Below, piece by piece: positions 34,991 through 46,436 of a DNA stretch of 64,000 nucleotides (positions are counted from its first letter, which is position 1; the number at the start of each line of letters is the position of its first letter). Made by a program: the position numbers and the translations under genes. Under the pieces are notes generated by a model. That model worked only from the letters and a program-made list of their open reading frames with translations. It was not told the DNA's origin and did no database searches. This DNA comes from Grifola frondosa (Eukaryota; Basidiomycota; Agaricomycetes; Polyporales; Grifolaceae): the NCBI GenBank assembly GCA_001683735.1, contig LUGG01000004.1, positions 1,612,001 through 1,676,000 of the forward strand. Direction: 5' to 3'.

Positions 34991-36491
34991 ATGTCTTTGG
35001 ATGATGAAGGAGCGGCTTTTGCTAGAGTAAGATAAACCATGAATTTTTGATCTCCGGGTGGAACCTTACATGTCCGAACCTCTAGGTTATGACTGCCTCT
35101 GTGCATGACATCCGCTATTTTGCGGCTTTATTGCGTGGCGTCAACTTCAATAACGTGAACAGAGCCTTATTGATATTGTGGGAACCTTCTGAATATTTCC
35201 TACAACTATCAGCGCGCGACTTTTATTATCGCAGAAGACGGATTCACAGTCACTGTCGAGGAAGCCCGAACACTAACAGGTAAGATTTCGCTAACGCTCG
35301 ACTCTCAACACGGCTGACTGTGGCGTGCAGCCACAGCATATGTTTCAAACATGTATTCGATGAGTACACGTTCCATCCAGAGGCATCAGGTCACAAAACG
35401 CCGCAGCTTCTCAGGGCGATGAAGACAACAATAACTCGCCTTCGAAATCCCATTGAACACTTCCATGGAATGTCTTAACGTGTTCGGCACTGCCGGCGGA
35501 TCCGTTAACTCGTCCAGCAAATCTAGGCGGAAGAATAGGCATGGAGATGACTCAGACGACGGCGATGCTCCGCAATAAGCCACGTTCGACCCAATGGTCC
35601 GTCGAATAACAGCAGAATCGATCAGTTTTTCAGTGCGGAGAAGGGTACGGGCATGCACATGTCGTACACGGGGCCAGGATATCCTTTGACGCTGCTCGTG
35701 TGAGTCTCTCGTCTGAATCCTGCACTCAGCCATTCACCCGGTCTTCATGGAGTTAGAGCTGAAGACTCCAGCGGCCAACAGCTAGTTGTGAGATCACAAC
35801 TTGGACTCGGAGCCGCACCTTGAGCTGCCATTCGAATCAGATAGAGCGTGAGTCGAATGCACTCACCCCCACTGCCACGTTGACATTATATGCAATATGC
35901 AGCGTTTTGAAGATTATATTGAAGGTCAGATTCATGCAGCATCTCTGATGTTCATTGTCTCGCATTCAGCCAAGTTCTGTTGAAGTCCTCCTGCTGCGCG
36001 ACGCACTCTCAGAGCTTGACCCCTCAAGTGAAAAGCTGACCATCATTGGGAACCCGCCCTCCCCTGGGGGAAGAGCCGCCCGCGCATCCCATCCCCACGA
36101 CTGCGGTTGCAAGCGGTAGGGCAGTTTGGCAGTACAGAGATGGATTACCCAAACGACAAAGAAGTGCTGGAACATGCGAATGCGCGCAGTCCGTCAGCTT
36201 CAGGTGCGCCCCTTGTTCATCCATGAGACACCGGATTCGCGACAGAGCGCCGGTCTAGCTACCGATTCAGCCATATCTCGCGGACACTGCGTGCCCTGCA
36301 GAGCTCAATCAAGACTTCATTACGGATTGACGACGAGGGCCTCTTGAGCCTACAATTCATGATGCCGCTCCGCGCCGAGGGGTGGCGTGCTTCTGAAGCA
36401 TTCATCGAGTTCCGAGTGAGTTAATCAGCGCTAGTCTCCAGGCTGCCGCTGAGAAATTTTGTAGTGTTTGCCGCTCGACGAGGATTCCTGA
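34991..36491 (+). CDS. RAD1: Rad1-type subunit of the 9-1-1 DNA damage checkpoint clamp
   Basis: Exon 1 (34991-35026) encodes MSLDDEGAAFAR; after an intron comes VMTASVHDIRYFAALLRGVN. Then AEDGFTVTVEEARTLTATAY, an acidic insert (RRKNRHGDDSDDGDAPQ), YPLTLLIAEDASGPTTTCEI-like residues, LELPFESDRA, LRDALSELDPSSEKLTIIGN, a long low-complexity insert, KTSLRIDDEGLLSLQFMMPL and the end AFIEFRCLPLDEDS. This is the order of the PCNA-like Rad1 fold (Rad17 in budding yeast), which joins Rad9 and Hus1 to signal DNA damage. The last splice, FR/CLPLDED, is clean. Frameshifts lie near 35166, 35190 and in the 35400-35700 region. Confidence 0.88.
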
Positions 36492-36664
36492 CGTTAAGGC
36501 GCTTGAATCGATTATTCTCACTCGTGACCACATACGCAATTTTCTGTAGCTTTCGGGACCGCACTAATTTTCTGTAGCAATAGCATCAAGGCATGTTTCG
36601 CTGACACCTGACATGTTGAGTGGTGCAGCAAGGATATCCTTCCATATTAAAGCGATCTCATATA

Positions 36665-37842
36665 CTAAGATAGGCCGTGCAAGCCGTCAGCGTCTGCTTT
36701 GGGCTTGGAAGAAGCAGGGGCCGGAGAAGAAGACGGCGGTTTGGAGGGTGGCAGATAGTCAGCAATGATGGAGTCGAATGTCGCTGGTGTATGGGGAACT
36801 GCAATTGCCCCATCAACATCAAGCTTCAACTCAAGAGAAGGCAATAGACAACGCACTCGCAGCAGCCTGCGCCTTTATGGACGCTTCCAGCATGTTGTTG
36901 ACAATGAGCCTGCGCACAGCCGCCCCATCGAGCGCCGCGGGTTCCTCTATCTTCGGTGCCTTCTCAGGTTTTTCCGTCTTCTGAATCTTCTGAACCGGCG
37001 AAGGAGTCTCCTTGTATGTACCCTGAGGACTGCTCGCCTTACCAAGGTATGCGAGCACGTCACCCTTGGTCAGCATCCCTCGCACGCCAGTGCCCTTAAT
37101 ATCGTCCGCCTTCGCAATGTTATTTTCTTGGAGGAGACGCAAGACGGAGGGGAAGAGAGGTCTTGAGGACTCTGGTATGGCTGAGGGGTGCGATGGAGGC
37201 ACAGCGGGGGTGGCCTCTTGCTTTGCGGGAGCGGGAGAGGGAGGTGAGGGTGGTGGAGGTGTTTCTTGTTTTGGCGCAGGCTCCTGCTTCGGGGCACTCG
37301 GTTGCTCTTCCGGTGGAGCCTGCAGATTGGAGATGTCGTCGCCCTCTTCTGCGAGGAGTGCAATGACCTTGCCGACACGAACGTTCTTGTGCCGTCAGGA
37401 GCCTGAGGAAGCAGGTTAGCGGGAAGTGGACCGCAAGGCTGAAGGGACGTACGAGAATTTTGCCCAGAATGCCATCATCCTGAGCCTCCACGTCGATAGT
37501 TGCTTTATCTGTCTCCTGAAATCAGAGGACGCATGGCGTCCTACCTTTAGACAATTCGAGCTCACGACTGAAAGTAACTCACAATTTCGAGCAAAACATC
37601 TCCGGAAGAGAACGCTTCGCCCTCCTTCTTCTTCCACGAGGCAATACCACCCTCTGTCATTGTGGGGGACATGGCAGGCATGGTGAGGTTGGTGATCGCC
37701 TGACGCGCTGCCACCGTCTGGAACACTGTAATAATCATAGCAAGTTGGTGAGCATAGCGATGCGTTCCAAGAATCCACGCGCACATCTTCGAGCCGGTGA
37801 CAACCGCACAGCGGTGCTGGACAGCTGACGAACGGCGAGCAT
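36665..37842 (-). CDS. PDX1: Pyruvate dehydrogenase E3-binding protein (component X)
   Basis: This protein docks dihydrolipoamide dehydrogenase on the pyruvate dehydrogenase core in the mitochondrial matrix. The N-terminus [19 protein letters not shown] is a clear presequence. The lipoyl domain follows ([39 protein letters not shown]) with the lipoylated Lys in ETDKAT. A Pro/Ala/Gln linker leads to the E3-binding domain ([38 protein letters not shown]). The rest is a short tail with no E2 catalytic His motif, ending [10 protein letters not shown], so this is PDX1 rather than E2. One missing base near 37390 (ACAAG for ACAAAG) breaks GTKNVRVG. Confidence 0.92.
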
Positions 37843-38925
37843 GATGAGGAGGGCAGGCTTGAGTAGTACGTTGAAGACGACGTCAACGGTGTGATTACGC
37901 GTGGTCGGTCGATCGGGTGTACCCGAGACGCGTCTCAAACGCGTCTCCTGGTTCTCCGGTCCTCCTACTTAGTCTCCAGACCTGTACTTAACCGGACATT
38001 CAATCTGAAAGCAAAGTTTGGATGCAAGTCTGGTTAGAGTTGTCACGTTCACGTGCTTATACGCGGCTCGTCTTCCCTCCTCTGGACGTTTTCATAATAT
38101 TCAAGAGTCTTTGTACAACATGGCTTAGAGAGCCCAAGCGCGACACCATTTTTACTGCCTAGACTGAAAAACTGCAGCGACAAATTTCTTATCTGGACGC
38201 ATCACACTCTTTAGCGCGGTGCCAAGTTCCAACCAAGGCCCAAGGGGGTCGTGCTTCCAAATTCGGTGTGTCCATTTAATTTCTGCTCAAGCTATCCTTT
38301 GCGTTTGCTCTTCTTCACCGCTTCGAGGGCGTTGAAGCTTTGAAGTGGTGATATCTATCATGGGAATGTCAATTAAGTATTATGGGACAAGACAACAGAC
38401 AGTCAACGCGGTATGTCACAGAGGCTGGTTTCGTTCTCCGTTTGTTGAGAGTGCGGATTCTTCCGGTGGCTGTCCGCCGCCCACCTCCATCCCAAGAACG
38501 CCATTCTGATTACGAGAATACGGCTTCCTGGACCTCTGGCCTCTCTTGAACAGAACTTCCATTGCACGCGTTTGGACGCGTGTAGCCTTCATGCATTCCA
38601 GTATACGCGACTGACTGTTTGCTTTTTTTCCTTCACTTCTTTTCCCCAAGCGCGTCCGACCCGGACTGAGTACTCGCGGCGGCGGTCCTGGCAGATCCGA
38701 CTGAAGCTACTCGGCGTCACGATTGTGCGGAGCAGTCTTTTTGGCGTTTTCAATGTATGCTTGCTTCCTTCATCGTCCGCTGTCGGCTTGACTCTTTTTT
38801 CCGACTCTCCTCACTGAGACACCATTCTTATCTGACAGCGCCCAGTCTCACATTCATTGAACTCTCATCTGTCGTAGACCTACATAGTCCAAAAGTGTTT
38901 CAAGCCCGCCCTGCCACCGCCCGCC
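37843..38925. promoter_or_regulatory. Divergent promoter region, PDX1 / SCAP, with paired ACGCGT sites
   Basis: About 1.1 kb between divergent genes. Two MluI boxes, ACGCGT at 37928-37933 and 37939-37944, stand 11 nt apart and about 86 nt upstream of the PDX1 ATG; the first is centred in a 12-nt palindrome GAGACGCGTCTC. No clear sterol-response element was recognised before SCAP. No coding frame looks real. Confidence 0.45.
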
Positions 38926-41900
38926 ATGCTCACTAGCCCAGGGCTCATGTTGCAGCGCGCACGTCTCTTCGGGACAAAGTTCTTCTACCGATTTGGCATG
39001 TACGTCGCTGGCACTCCGTCCCGTGTTTCTGTCCTTGTTAAATTGCTCTCCGATAGTCACTGTGCTACCCATCAAATCCGTCTCATCCTTGTCTCCTCCG
39101 TGGTGATCACTTCGTTATTGTTTCCGGCCATCGCCATCTACTACTCGTCCCAGACCCAGTACTTTGCCGGATTCACGCTGCGCGTCCTCGACTCCTTCCT
39201 GACGCCTAATGATATATCCAGCTACTTCGCACAACACGACCTTCGACACTTGTGGGAGGGAGACAATATGCTGCGCGTACGTGAGGACTCTGTTGCTCGT
39301 GCAAGATGCGGAATGGAAGGTATTCTGCGCCAAGAGCAGGTCCTGGTAGGCAGCGTCTCCTCCGAAGATGGCCTTGGAGCTCTTGACTCTAACACTCTAC
39401 TCTCAACGCTCAAACTCGAACATCGCATCTCAGAGGCCTTGTCTTCTCGTGGTGTGCCCTGCTTGACGACACGACATGGATCATGTTTCTCCCTTAGCCC
39501 GTTAGCATTTTGGGGATATGACGCACACAACCTAGCATCTGACACGAGCATCTTGGACACTCTAAACCTGTCAAATAATATATCAATATCGGGTGTTCCC
39601 ATTAGCCCTGATATGGTCTTGGCGGGGCGCGAGCTCCGCGACCCCACATCCACACACATTGACGCCGCAATGTTCTTGGTTCTCACTTATTTCTTTCCAG
39701 AGATGGATTGTTTTGGAAATGACGGCCACTTCCAGTGGTTGCATGTGCTGGAGGATGCAGCCGGGCATAAGTGGCGAGCTCGTCGTGCTTGCCCAGACAC
39801 CTAAGTTGATTGCTCTCGAGGTGAGTCCCGAGCAATGGCGACGTCACCATAGAGGGTCTTACGCTGTGTGCGCCCGTAGTATGAGCGGAATCATTCCAAG
39901 CAGAGTCGTTTATCTGTTCTGTCTGCATTCTCCTATGGGGCATACCTCGCGTTCAGCATCTATTGCTTCAGATCGTTCAGGCGAATGGACGTGGTGCATT
40001 CGCGCCTCGGATTGGCCTTCACTGGCCTGGTGGAGATTCTGGTCAGTACGATAACGAGCGTCAGTGTCTGTGCGCTCGTAGGATTCCGTGTGACTATGGT
40101 CCCTTGGTATGTCGTAGTCTTGGTTCTACTCACACCAAATACTGAAGGGCTGTCAACCATAGGGAACTGTTTCCGATTATCGTCGTCTTCATTGGAGTGG
40201 AGAACATGCTAAGCATCGTGAGCGGTAATTTCACTTCATGAGATATCGAGACCTGATTACGTATGTAGGTCGACGCCGTCGTTAAAACATCAATAACGCT
40301 TACGGTTAAGGAGCGGGTTGCACAGGGTTTGAGTCGCGCAGGCACGTCCAACACGCTCAAGGTCGTGTCGTACAACACGGTCTTGGGTATCATCGCGTTC
40401 TTTTCGACAGGCGCCATCCGACAATTCTGTGCTTTCTCCATCGTGGTACTCGTCGCACACTGGTTCTTGGTGCACACCTTCTTCGTAACTGTTGTGTCCA
40501 TTGATATCCAACGCCTTGAGGTCAGTCCTTTCGTCTGACCTCCATCGCATTGAAAAGCTGAGCTCAACGTAATCGATCCTAGCTGGACGAGTTGCTTCAG
40601 CAGAACGCCAGCCTAGCTCCTGCGATCCCGGGCGCCAGGAAATCCACTGCTCCGACACCGGAGACGAAATTCGGCAAAGCTATGTTCTCGATGCAAAACG
40701 TGCTGAGGGGCCGCGCGCCAAAGAATATCAGTCTATTTCTGGTATGCAGCCACTGTCCATCACGTAACTTTGCCTGTGTACTCACTAACTCCCTCAGCTG
40801 CTTGCGATCACGGCGACTCTGTACTATGCAACATACCCACACTCTGCACGAAGCAAAGAAGATATCCGGATACCTCTCCCGCGGAACCCCCTCGCCCAAC
40901 TTCATAAAGCGTCCGTAAACGACAGGGAATCTCCTGCGTTCCGTATCTGGCAGATTCTGAATCCCCTCGATGATCCGCTCGTGCATGTCCGCGTAGAATC
41001 CCCGACCATCCTCGTGCTCAGCGACGCGGACGATGCAACGGTCGGTCAGCAGCCCGCGACGATCTCGGACAAAGCTCATCGGCCGCGCTGGTCTCGCTGG
41101 TGGGGCCGCACATTACGGCGCGTGGGGTGGCTACTGAAGATCGTGGTCGCGCCGATGACTGCGACTACTATGCTACTGTATGGCCTCCTATTATACCTTT
41201 TGAAAGATGCGGAGCTCCTGGAGGCGCAGCGGCACTGTTCTGAACCGGAGTCGCCGAGCGCCGAGGAGCCGCCCTCCATCGAAGGCAAGATCTCGTTTAC
41301 GACATTACCGCGCGCATTTGCGACAGACGTGGACCTTATAGCTTCGAGCAAGGACGGAAGGACGATCGCCACGGTCGGTGTACAGAACGAGCTGGTGATC
41401 TGGCGAACGGAAGGCCGGTCGTATGTCGCAACGGTTGTCGACGCTTCCGGCGTTCTCCTGGGCAGCGCGAGTACGCCTTCAGCGGCAACCACGCTGACTG
41501 CTATCGCCATAAACGACAGAGGCACGATGTGCGCTGCGGGCACAGGATCTGGGATCATAGCTGCATGGTCGATTGGGAAAGACCAGGTCAAGCCGTTACC
41601 ACATCTCTCCTCAGAGAACGCTACTTCTAGTGTGACTGCACTGCATTTTGGCTTCCCAGTGATTTCTTCATCGGAGTCGACCCCAACAGTTACTGCTACC
41701 TCGTCCCCGCTCTCATTGGACCCACATACCCCGGACACAGTCTGCTGTCTATATGCAACATACAATAACGGCATGGCGATGGAGTGGAACGTCGATTCTT
41801 TCGCGAACCCACGTTATATTACTCCTTCACGCTCGGCTTCAGTCGTTAGATCCATGCTGCTACCTGTGCAAGCTGAGGAACGGCTACTGGTGGGTTTCTC

Positions 41901-43185
41901 GCTGGAGGACGGAACTGTAGAATTGTGCGACGTCGACAGTCGTCACAGCCTTCTTCCAGACGGCTGCTGGATTGCCGCTGGGAACCCGACAGATATGGTC
42001 ACCCGCATTCACGTGTGTAACATCGAGCTAGATGGGACCCGATATCTCATCATCGGCGCCGCCACGCAAGCCGGAGTGATATCCATCTGGGAGGGTCAAA
42101 CAGGACAGTGCTTGCACATCCTAGACGAGGTGTACGGCGACATCAGCAGTTTGCGGATATCTCCCGTGCACACAACAATCTGTTCTGTGTGTGGTGAGCT
42201 TCCTATCGAGAACTTCTCAATCACGTTCTCCGTCGGCCACGTCGTCCTGTTTTACCGGGCATATCTCACTCTACCGTCGAGGCGGTGCTCTTGTCCACGC
42301 AATTTACCCAGGCAGGCGCCGCGCTCCAGTCTGCTGGGACATCGGTCTCGCAGCGGGAGCTGCGGATCGCTAGCTTCCTCCACCGGTACGACAACACCGG
42401 TGCGCTCTCGCTCAAGAATATCGTCTATATCCGGGACCTCTTCGAATCTCAATACCCCTATGTTTCCTGTCTCTGCGCACGGCGTGCATTCACGACGTGT
42501 ATCAGAAAAAGATATCCTGCGCCGCAATCTTGAGACATTCTTCATAAACTCGGATTGTGTCGAATATGATGCCCACCCCATCGGTCCCCAGGATGTCACG
42601 CCCGCATCCAGCTTCCTAGCCTCATACCCTCAGCCATCTATCTGGCAGAGTCTCGTGGTTGTCAAGATCGCCGACGCGACTATCGAGCGGGGTAGTTGGG
42701 ACGTCGGGCAAGACAAAATAGTGGGGATCCGTAGGAGACCGCGGCCTCCGTTCATCAAGGAAAATAACGACTCAAAAGTCCACGCCAGGATCGAGTCTTC
42801 ACAAGGACTCTCGGCGTCTACGTTAGAGCGGTGGGAGCTGTGGACGTTCGACCCCTCCGAATGCAGGCTGCAGGCTTCACCTTTGGCTGCATTGAGCCGC
42901 GATGACCGAAACAGCGATCCCGTTCAGCGAAATAGCATCAGCTTGAGGCGAAAGTATGAGACTGACCCCGTCTCCCCACGCATCACTGCGACGCTCCGCC
43001 GCCGACAAGGCGTTATCCCGCGCTTACACTTCACCCGTGTCTCTCCATTCGTCAGCCAGGCTGCGTTTTGCCTAGCCGGGTTTGGCAACACGGTTGGGCT
43101 ATTCAATTCCACTCAGATCTGGGCGCTGGTTTCGGCACTTCTCATAAGTAGCTGGCGGCGGCGCGAGGATGGAGGACGTTTTTGA
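38926..43185 (+). CDS. SCP1: SREBP cleavage-activating protein (SCAP) with sterol-sensing domain and WD repeats
   Basis: SCAP escorts the membrane-bound transcription factor SREBP and senses sterol in the ER. The N-terminus has FRFGMY-like residues and a first membrane helix (IRLILVSSVVITSLLFPAIA). After a lumenal loop comes the sterol-sensing domain: SAFSYGAYLAFSIYCFRSFR, GLAFTGLVEILVSTITSVSV, ELFPIIVVFIGVENMLSIV, KVVSYNTVLGIIAFFSTGAI and SIVVLVAHWFLVHTFFVTVV. Another helix is NISLFLLLAITATLYYATY. A late helix (MTATTMLLYGLLLYLLKD) precedes cytosolic WD-type repeats (VDLIASSKDGRTIATVGVQN, ELVIWRTEG). The last 700 or so codons (40981-43185) are one uninterrupted exon. A Cys cluster (CSVCGE and RRCSCPR) lies near codons encoded at 42180-42300. 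One two-base gap or one-base excess near 39767 disturbs the first exon. Confidence 0.9.
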
Positions 43186-43894
43186 TTGTATATAATACCA
43201 AATATTGTACGAGACTGTTGTATAATAGGCCTCTATGTTTAGAGTAGATATTGTCACTGCCTCGCCACATGTATCTTCGTGAATCCACATATACGATTGA
43301 GCGTCTAAACATGCTTCGATCAGTTGTGTTGAACAAGTCGAACTCGAACAATCATTGACTGTTGCATGTTGCATCTTGACTCGTTCATACCTTTGGATCA
43401 GATCGTGGGCGAACCATGGCGGTGTTGCGTACGATGGTTGGTATCACTGGAGAAACTCCGATATTGCCAATTGACAACTCAGTGATCTATTCGATTTCAG
43501 AATGACCCAAGCATCGTCGCTGTAAACATCTAAGTGGCAGGGAGTATGCATGAGACTGCTATGTACTCCATCTTATTTTTTGGCTCAAATAATCTAATTA
43601 GATTATAATTGACATGCTCGGGCCCGGAAACTCGCTTATAGTCTAGACAAAAACGGAGTGCAGGTGAGCTCTTTCTCCCCTTCACCAGGACGCTCCGCGG
43701 ACATTTAGAACAGTCAAAATCGCAATAGATCGGTCCACGAAGTTCTGGGCCATGGTATCTCATCCAATGCTGCATAAAATCTGGCAGCCTCAGATCCAGC
43801 ACCTTCACCTTTCCTCTTACCCTTTTATGGGCCTCGCAGCCGCCAGCACCTTCTCATAGTGCGCCAAAGGCTCTCCCTGTCCAAAATCAGTCGG
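43186..43894. other. SCAP 3' region and DUF6593 gene promoter
   Basis: A 709-nt tandem gap. A minus-strand open frame at 43530-43808 encodes a Cys-containing peptide (YCDFDCSKCPRSVLVKG) but has no ATG near its left limit and no recognisable family, so I do not call it a gene. AT-rich 3'-UTR-like sequence follows the SCAP stop. Confidence 0.35.
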
Positions 43895-44626
43895 ATGAAC
43901 CTCTATCTGGTGCCGAACGACCCCGAGCGGACGACGCTGGTGTCCGCGAACGGCGTCGCGCAGTACCAGGTGACGACGACGAAAGCGCGCACGTTCCGCA
44001 GCCCGGCAGTCCTGCGCATCACGCGCTCTGCAGAGTCGGAGGGCGACAGCATCGTCGCAGAGGTCGAATGGCGGAAGTGGAGCGCGCACCCCGTCGTGCG
44101 CAGCAATGTCTTCGACGGCGCGGTCCAGGAGCTGGAGGTCCGCGAGTTCCTGTACAAGCTCGGGCGTTTCACCAGCTCGTGAGTGTGCTCCGCTGTGGCA
44201 TCGCTATTGCTTATCCGCGGAGAAGCACGCGTTATTTCTTGGGCAACGATGACGAGGAATACCGCTGGAAGCTCGTCAAAGGCGTTGGGTTCGTCGTAAG
44301 TGCAGTGATTATCGTCCTCCCGGTGATAGTAATTTCTTGTATGAGCCTAGCTCACGAATACACTGACGAGCGAGGAGGTCGCACGGTTCACCCAAGACGC
44401 GGTCAGCGAAGGCTTCTTTCGCGGCGAGAAGAAGTGGATGCTGCAGGTGCAGCCCTCCTCTCTCGACATCGACATGATCGTCCTCACCTTCATTATTATG
44501 GAGAAGCGACGGCGTGATCGTGTCGCCGAACACATGAAGGTCGCCAACCAGGACGAGGACCCGCTTGAGGGCGGAGGCGATGAGGCTGGCGGTATGGGTG
44601 CTAGTATGATTGGCATGGAAGTTTGA
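43895..44626 (+). CDS. DUF6593 domain protein
   Basis: Three exons spell MNLYLVPNDPERTTLVSANG, AQYQVTTTKARTFRSPAVLR, FDGAVQELEVREFLYKLGR, then YFLGNDDEEYRWKLVKGVG, FV/LTNTLTSEEVARFTQDAV, GEKKWMLQVQPSSLDIDMI, LTFIIMEKRRRDR and an acidic Gly/Met-rich tail ending GMEV. The repeated 'phase, ITRS, WRK, EEYRWK' pattern and the LTFIIMEKRRRDR end match DUF6593, a family expanded in mushroom-forming fungi with unknown function. The beta-rich core and lack of a signal peptide suggest a cytosolic protein. The acceptor of the first intron (about 44236) is the only uncertain splice. Confidence 0.85.
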
Positions 44627-45056
44627 ATCTCGGGTCTACTTGCTCGTTGTCTCTTTTGGGTTTTAGGTGTCTATCTTTTTAATGCAGGGTTTGGGAACGT
44701 TGTTGGCAAACAATTGATTGCTGAAGTTTGACTTCCAATGACCAGTCTCTCCAAGTTCGCGCATAAGTAACGACCACGTGATCGCGTTCTGTAAACGATC
44801 GAACAACTTCAAGTTCGTCCATAAAGCAGCATGCAGCATAAGGAAGCATAACGACATATATGATATGTGTATAGTAAATCGTTAAGAACGAATGGAGTAA
44901 TGCTACAGTATGAATAGATGTGCTGTCTAGCAGTGCTGGCTGTTGCTACAATGACGTGATGAAGACGAGTTGAGAAGTGAGGAATATGCGTGAGGGAAGA
45001 ACGAAAGATACAGTCGAAAGCAGCGAGAAGAGAGTCCTGCCGAGTTATGGAGGCCT
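44627..45056. other. Convergent intergenic region
   Basis: A 430-nt AT-rich gap between the 3' ends of the DUF6593 gene (+) and the DUF7330-like gene (-). No coding or repeat signal was recognised. Confidence 0.35.
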
Positions 45057-46436
45057 TCAGTCTTCGAGCAGAAAGTCCCAGTCAATCTCCACCTCGGGGC
45101 TGCGTTTCGCGCACCAGCCGAGGCCGAACACGCGTTTGCACGCCTCTTTGCACCGCGCTTCGGGCTCCCCACGGTGGATGTCCCACATCCGGAACATGAC
45201 ATGGCCGGCAGTGGCCACGACCATTCGTCCCCCCGCAGCGCCCAACCCGGCGTCGCAGTTCTCCTTCTCGTGCATGGCGCGGCTGCTGGCGCCGGCAATA
45301 TAGATCTCGGAGAAGCGGTCGGCGATAGAGACGACCGAGGGACGGCGCGACTGCGTGAGGCAGACGTTCCGCATGATGCGGTTCGTGAAGCCTGCGGAAA
45401 AGGAGACGCGCTTGCAGCTGGAGGAGCGATGGATGCGCCCCTTGAAGTCTGATGGTAACCATATGGTCACGTCCGCATCGGAAGATGAGTGCACCTCGAG
45501 CTGGAACTTTGTTGTGCGTGTGGGTATAAAGTTCCGACACTGCAGATGAAGAGATGTGAGTGGGTTTCGTCGACCAAACGATGCGAACCGGTGCAGATCG
45601 GGTCAATTTGATAAACTCGGCAGACTGATTGTTTATCGTAATCCCATCACAGCAGGAAGGGAAATGACGCCAGTGATGAGCCCCATAGACCCATCTCCGA
45701 GTTTCCGTGTCTTGGGTGCCGTTGAGGTTGTCCAGATAAGCGCGAGGACATGAGACACCATGCGATAAATGGTAGGAGAAGAAGGCACGCGCAGACCATG
45801 CACCACGTCCACTTGAAGTAAAGAAACTGGACTACTTACTACTTTAATTTGATGGACTCGCCGTACTCGCTGGTAACGTACATGCTCAACCGGTGGTCCA
45901 GAGGCTGATTGTGCGCACGATAATGGGGCAGCACGAGCGAGACGTCCACTGGTCGGTAGTCCGTTTCCATCGAAAAATCGAACCTGGAGTGCTCCCCTGC
46001 GCCCCTGTACTTTACACGGTGTGAACCACATGGTTGATCGAGCAAGCTCTCCCTCGACGCGGGGAATGTAAACTCCTGCGAAACAATTCAGTGTCTTTGA
46101 ATCGCGAATATGAACCCGTACTCACATTGTATGAGCAATATGAAGGCATGGCAAAAGATAAAAGACGTCAGATCCAACAGAAACGAAGAAAGTGAATACG
46201 GGGGATTCAATATGCAAAACCCATTGGAGGGCCAGTGTTTTAAAGCACCGAGCCCAAGCGGTCGCATGCCCAGATACTGCCTTGTGCCAAATATGGTAGT
46301 CGTTGTACTTGTCCGTACGGACCGAGTCGCCACCACCTTGTTTGGAAAACAAAAGCTATACTAATCCCGAGCTATCTGTACGCACCTTGCTTCAGCATCC
46401 TCTTTGTCTCACCGCATCGCCGGACATGATGGTGCG
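45057..46436 (-). CDS. Lineage-specific protein, tentative DUF7330 domain
   Basis: The best-supported part is the last exon: FQLEVHSSSDADVTIWLPSD, FKGRIHRSSSCKRVSFSAGF, TNRIMRNVCLTQ, a variable loop, VVATAGHVMFRMWDIHRGEP, a Cys-containing segment and the end EVEIDWDFLLED at 45057. The upstream exon (about 45839-46045) has SRFDFSMETDYRPVDVSLVL and YVTSEYGESIKLK in one of two open frames. A possible first exon begins MSGDA at 46434-46436 with a GTGAGA donor. The WLPSDFKG and FRMWD pattern recalls DUF7330 proteins of mushrooms. The family name is from memory, and the N-terminal half is uncertain because two frames are open and indels are likely. Confidence 0.55.

Noticed and set aside
37070..37491. 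Pro/His/Arg-rich alternative frames over PDX1
   Set aside because: They are shadows of the Pro/Ala linker of PDX1; the lipoyl and E3-binding motifs fix the real frame.
41076..41774. 232-codon open frame on the minus strand inside SCAP
   Set aside because: It is exactly antisense to the conserved WD-repeat coding exon, has no recognisable family and no splice partners.
43530..43808. Possible small Cys-rich protein on the minus strand
   Set aside because: No ATG start, no splice support and no recognised family. It remains a weak candidate only.
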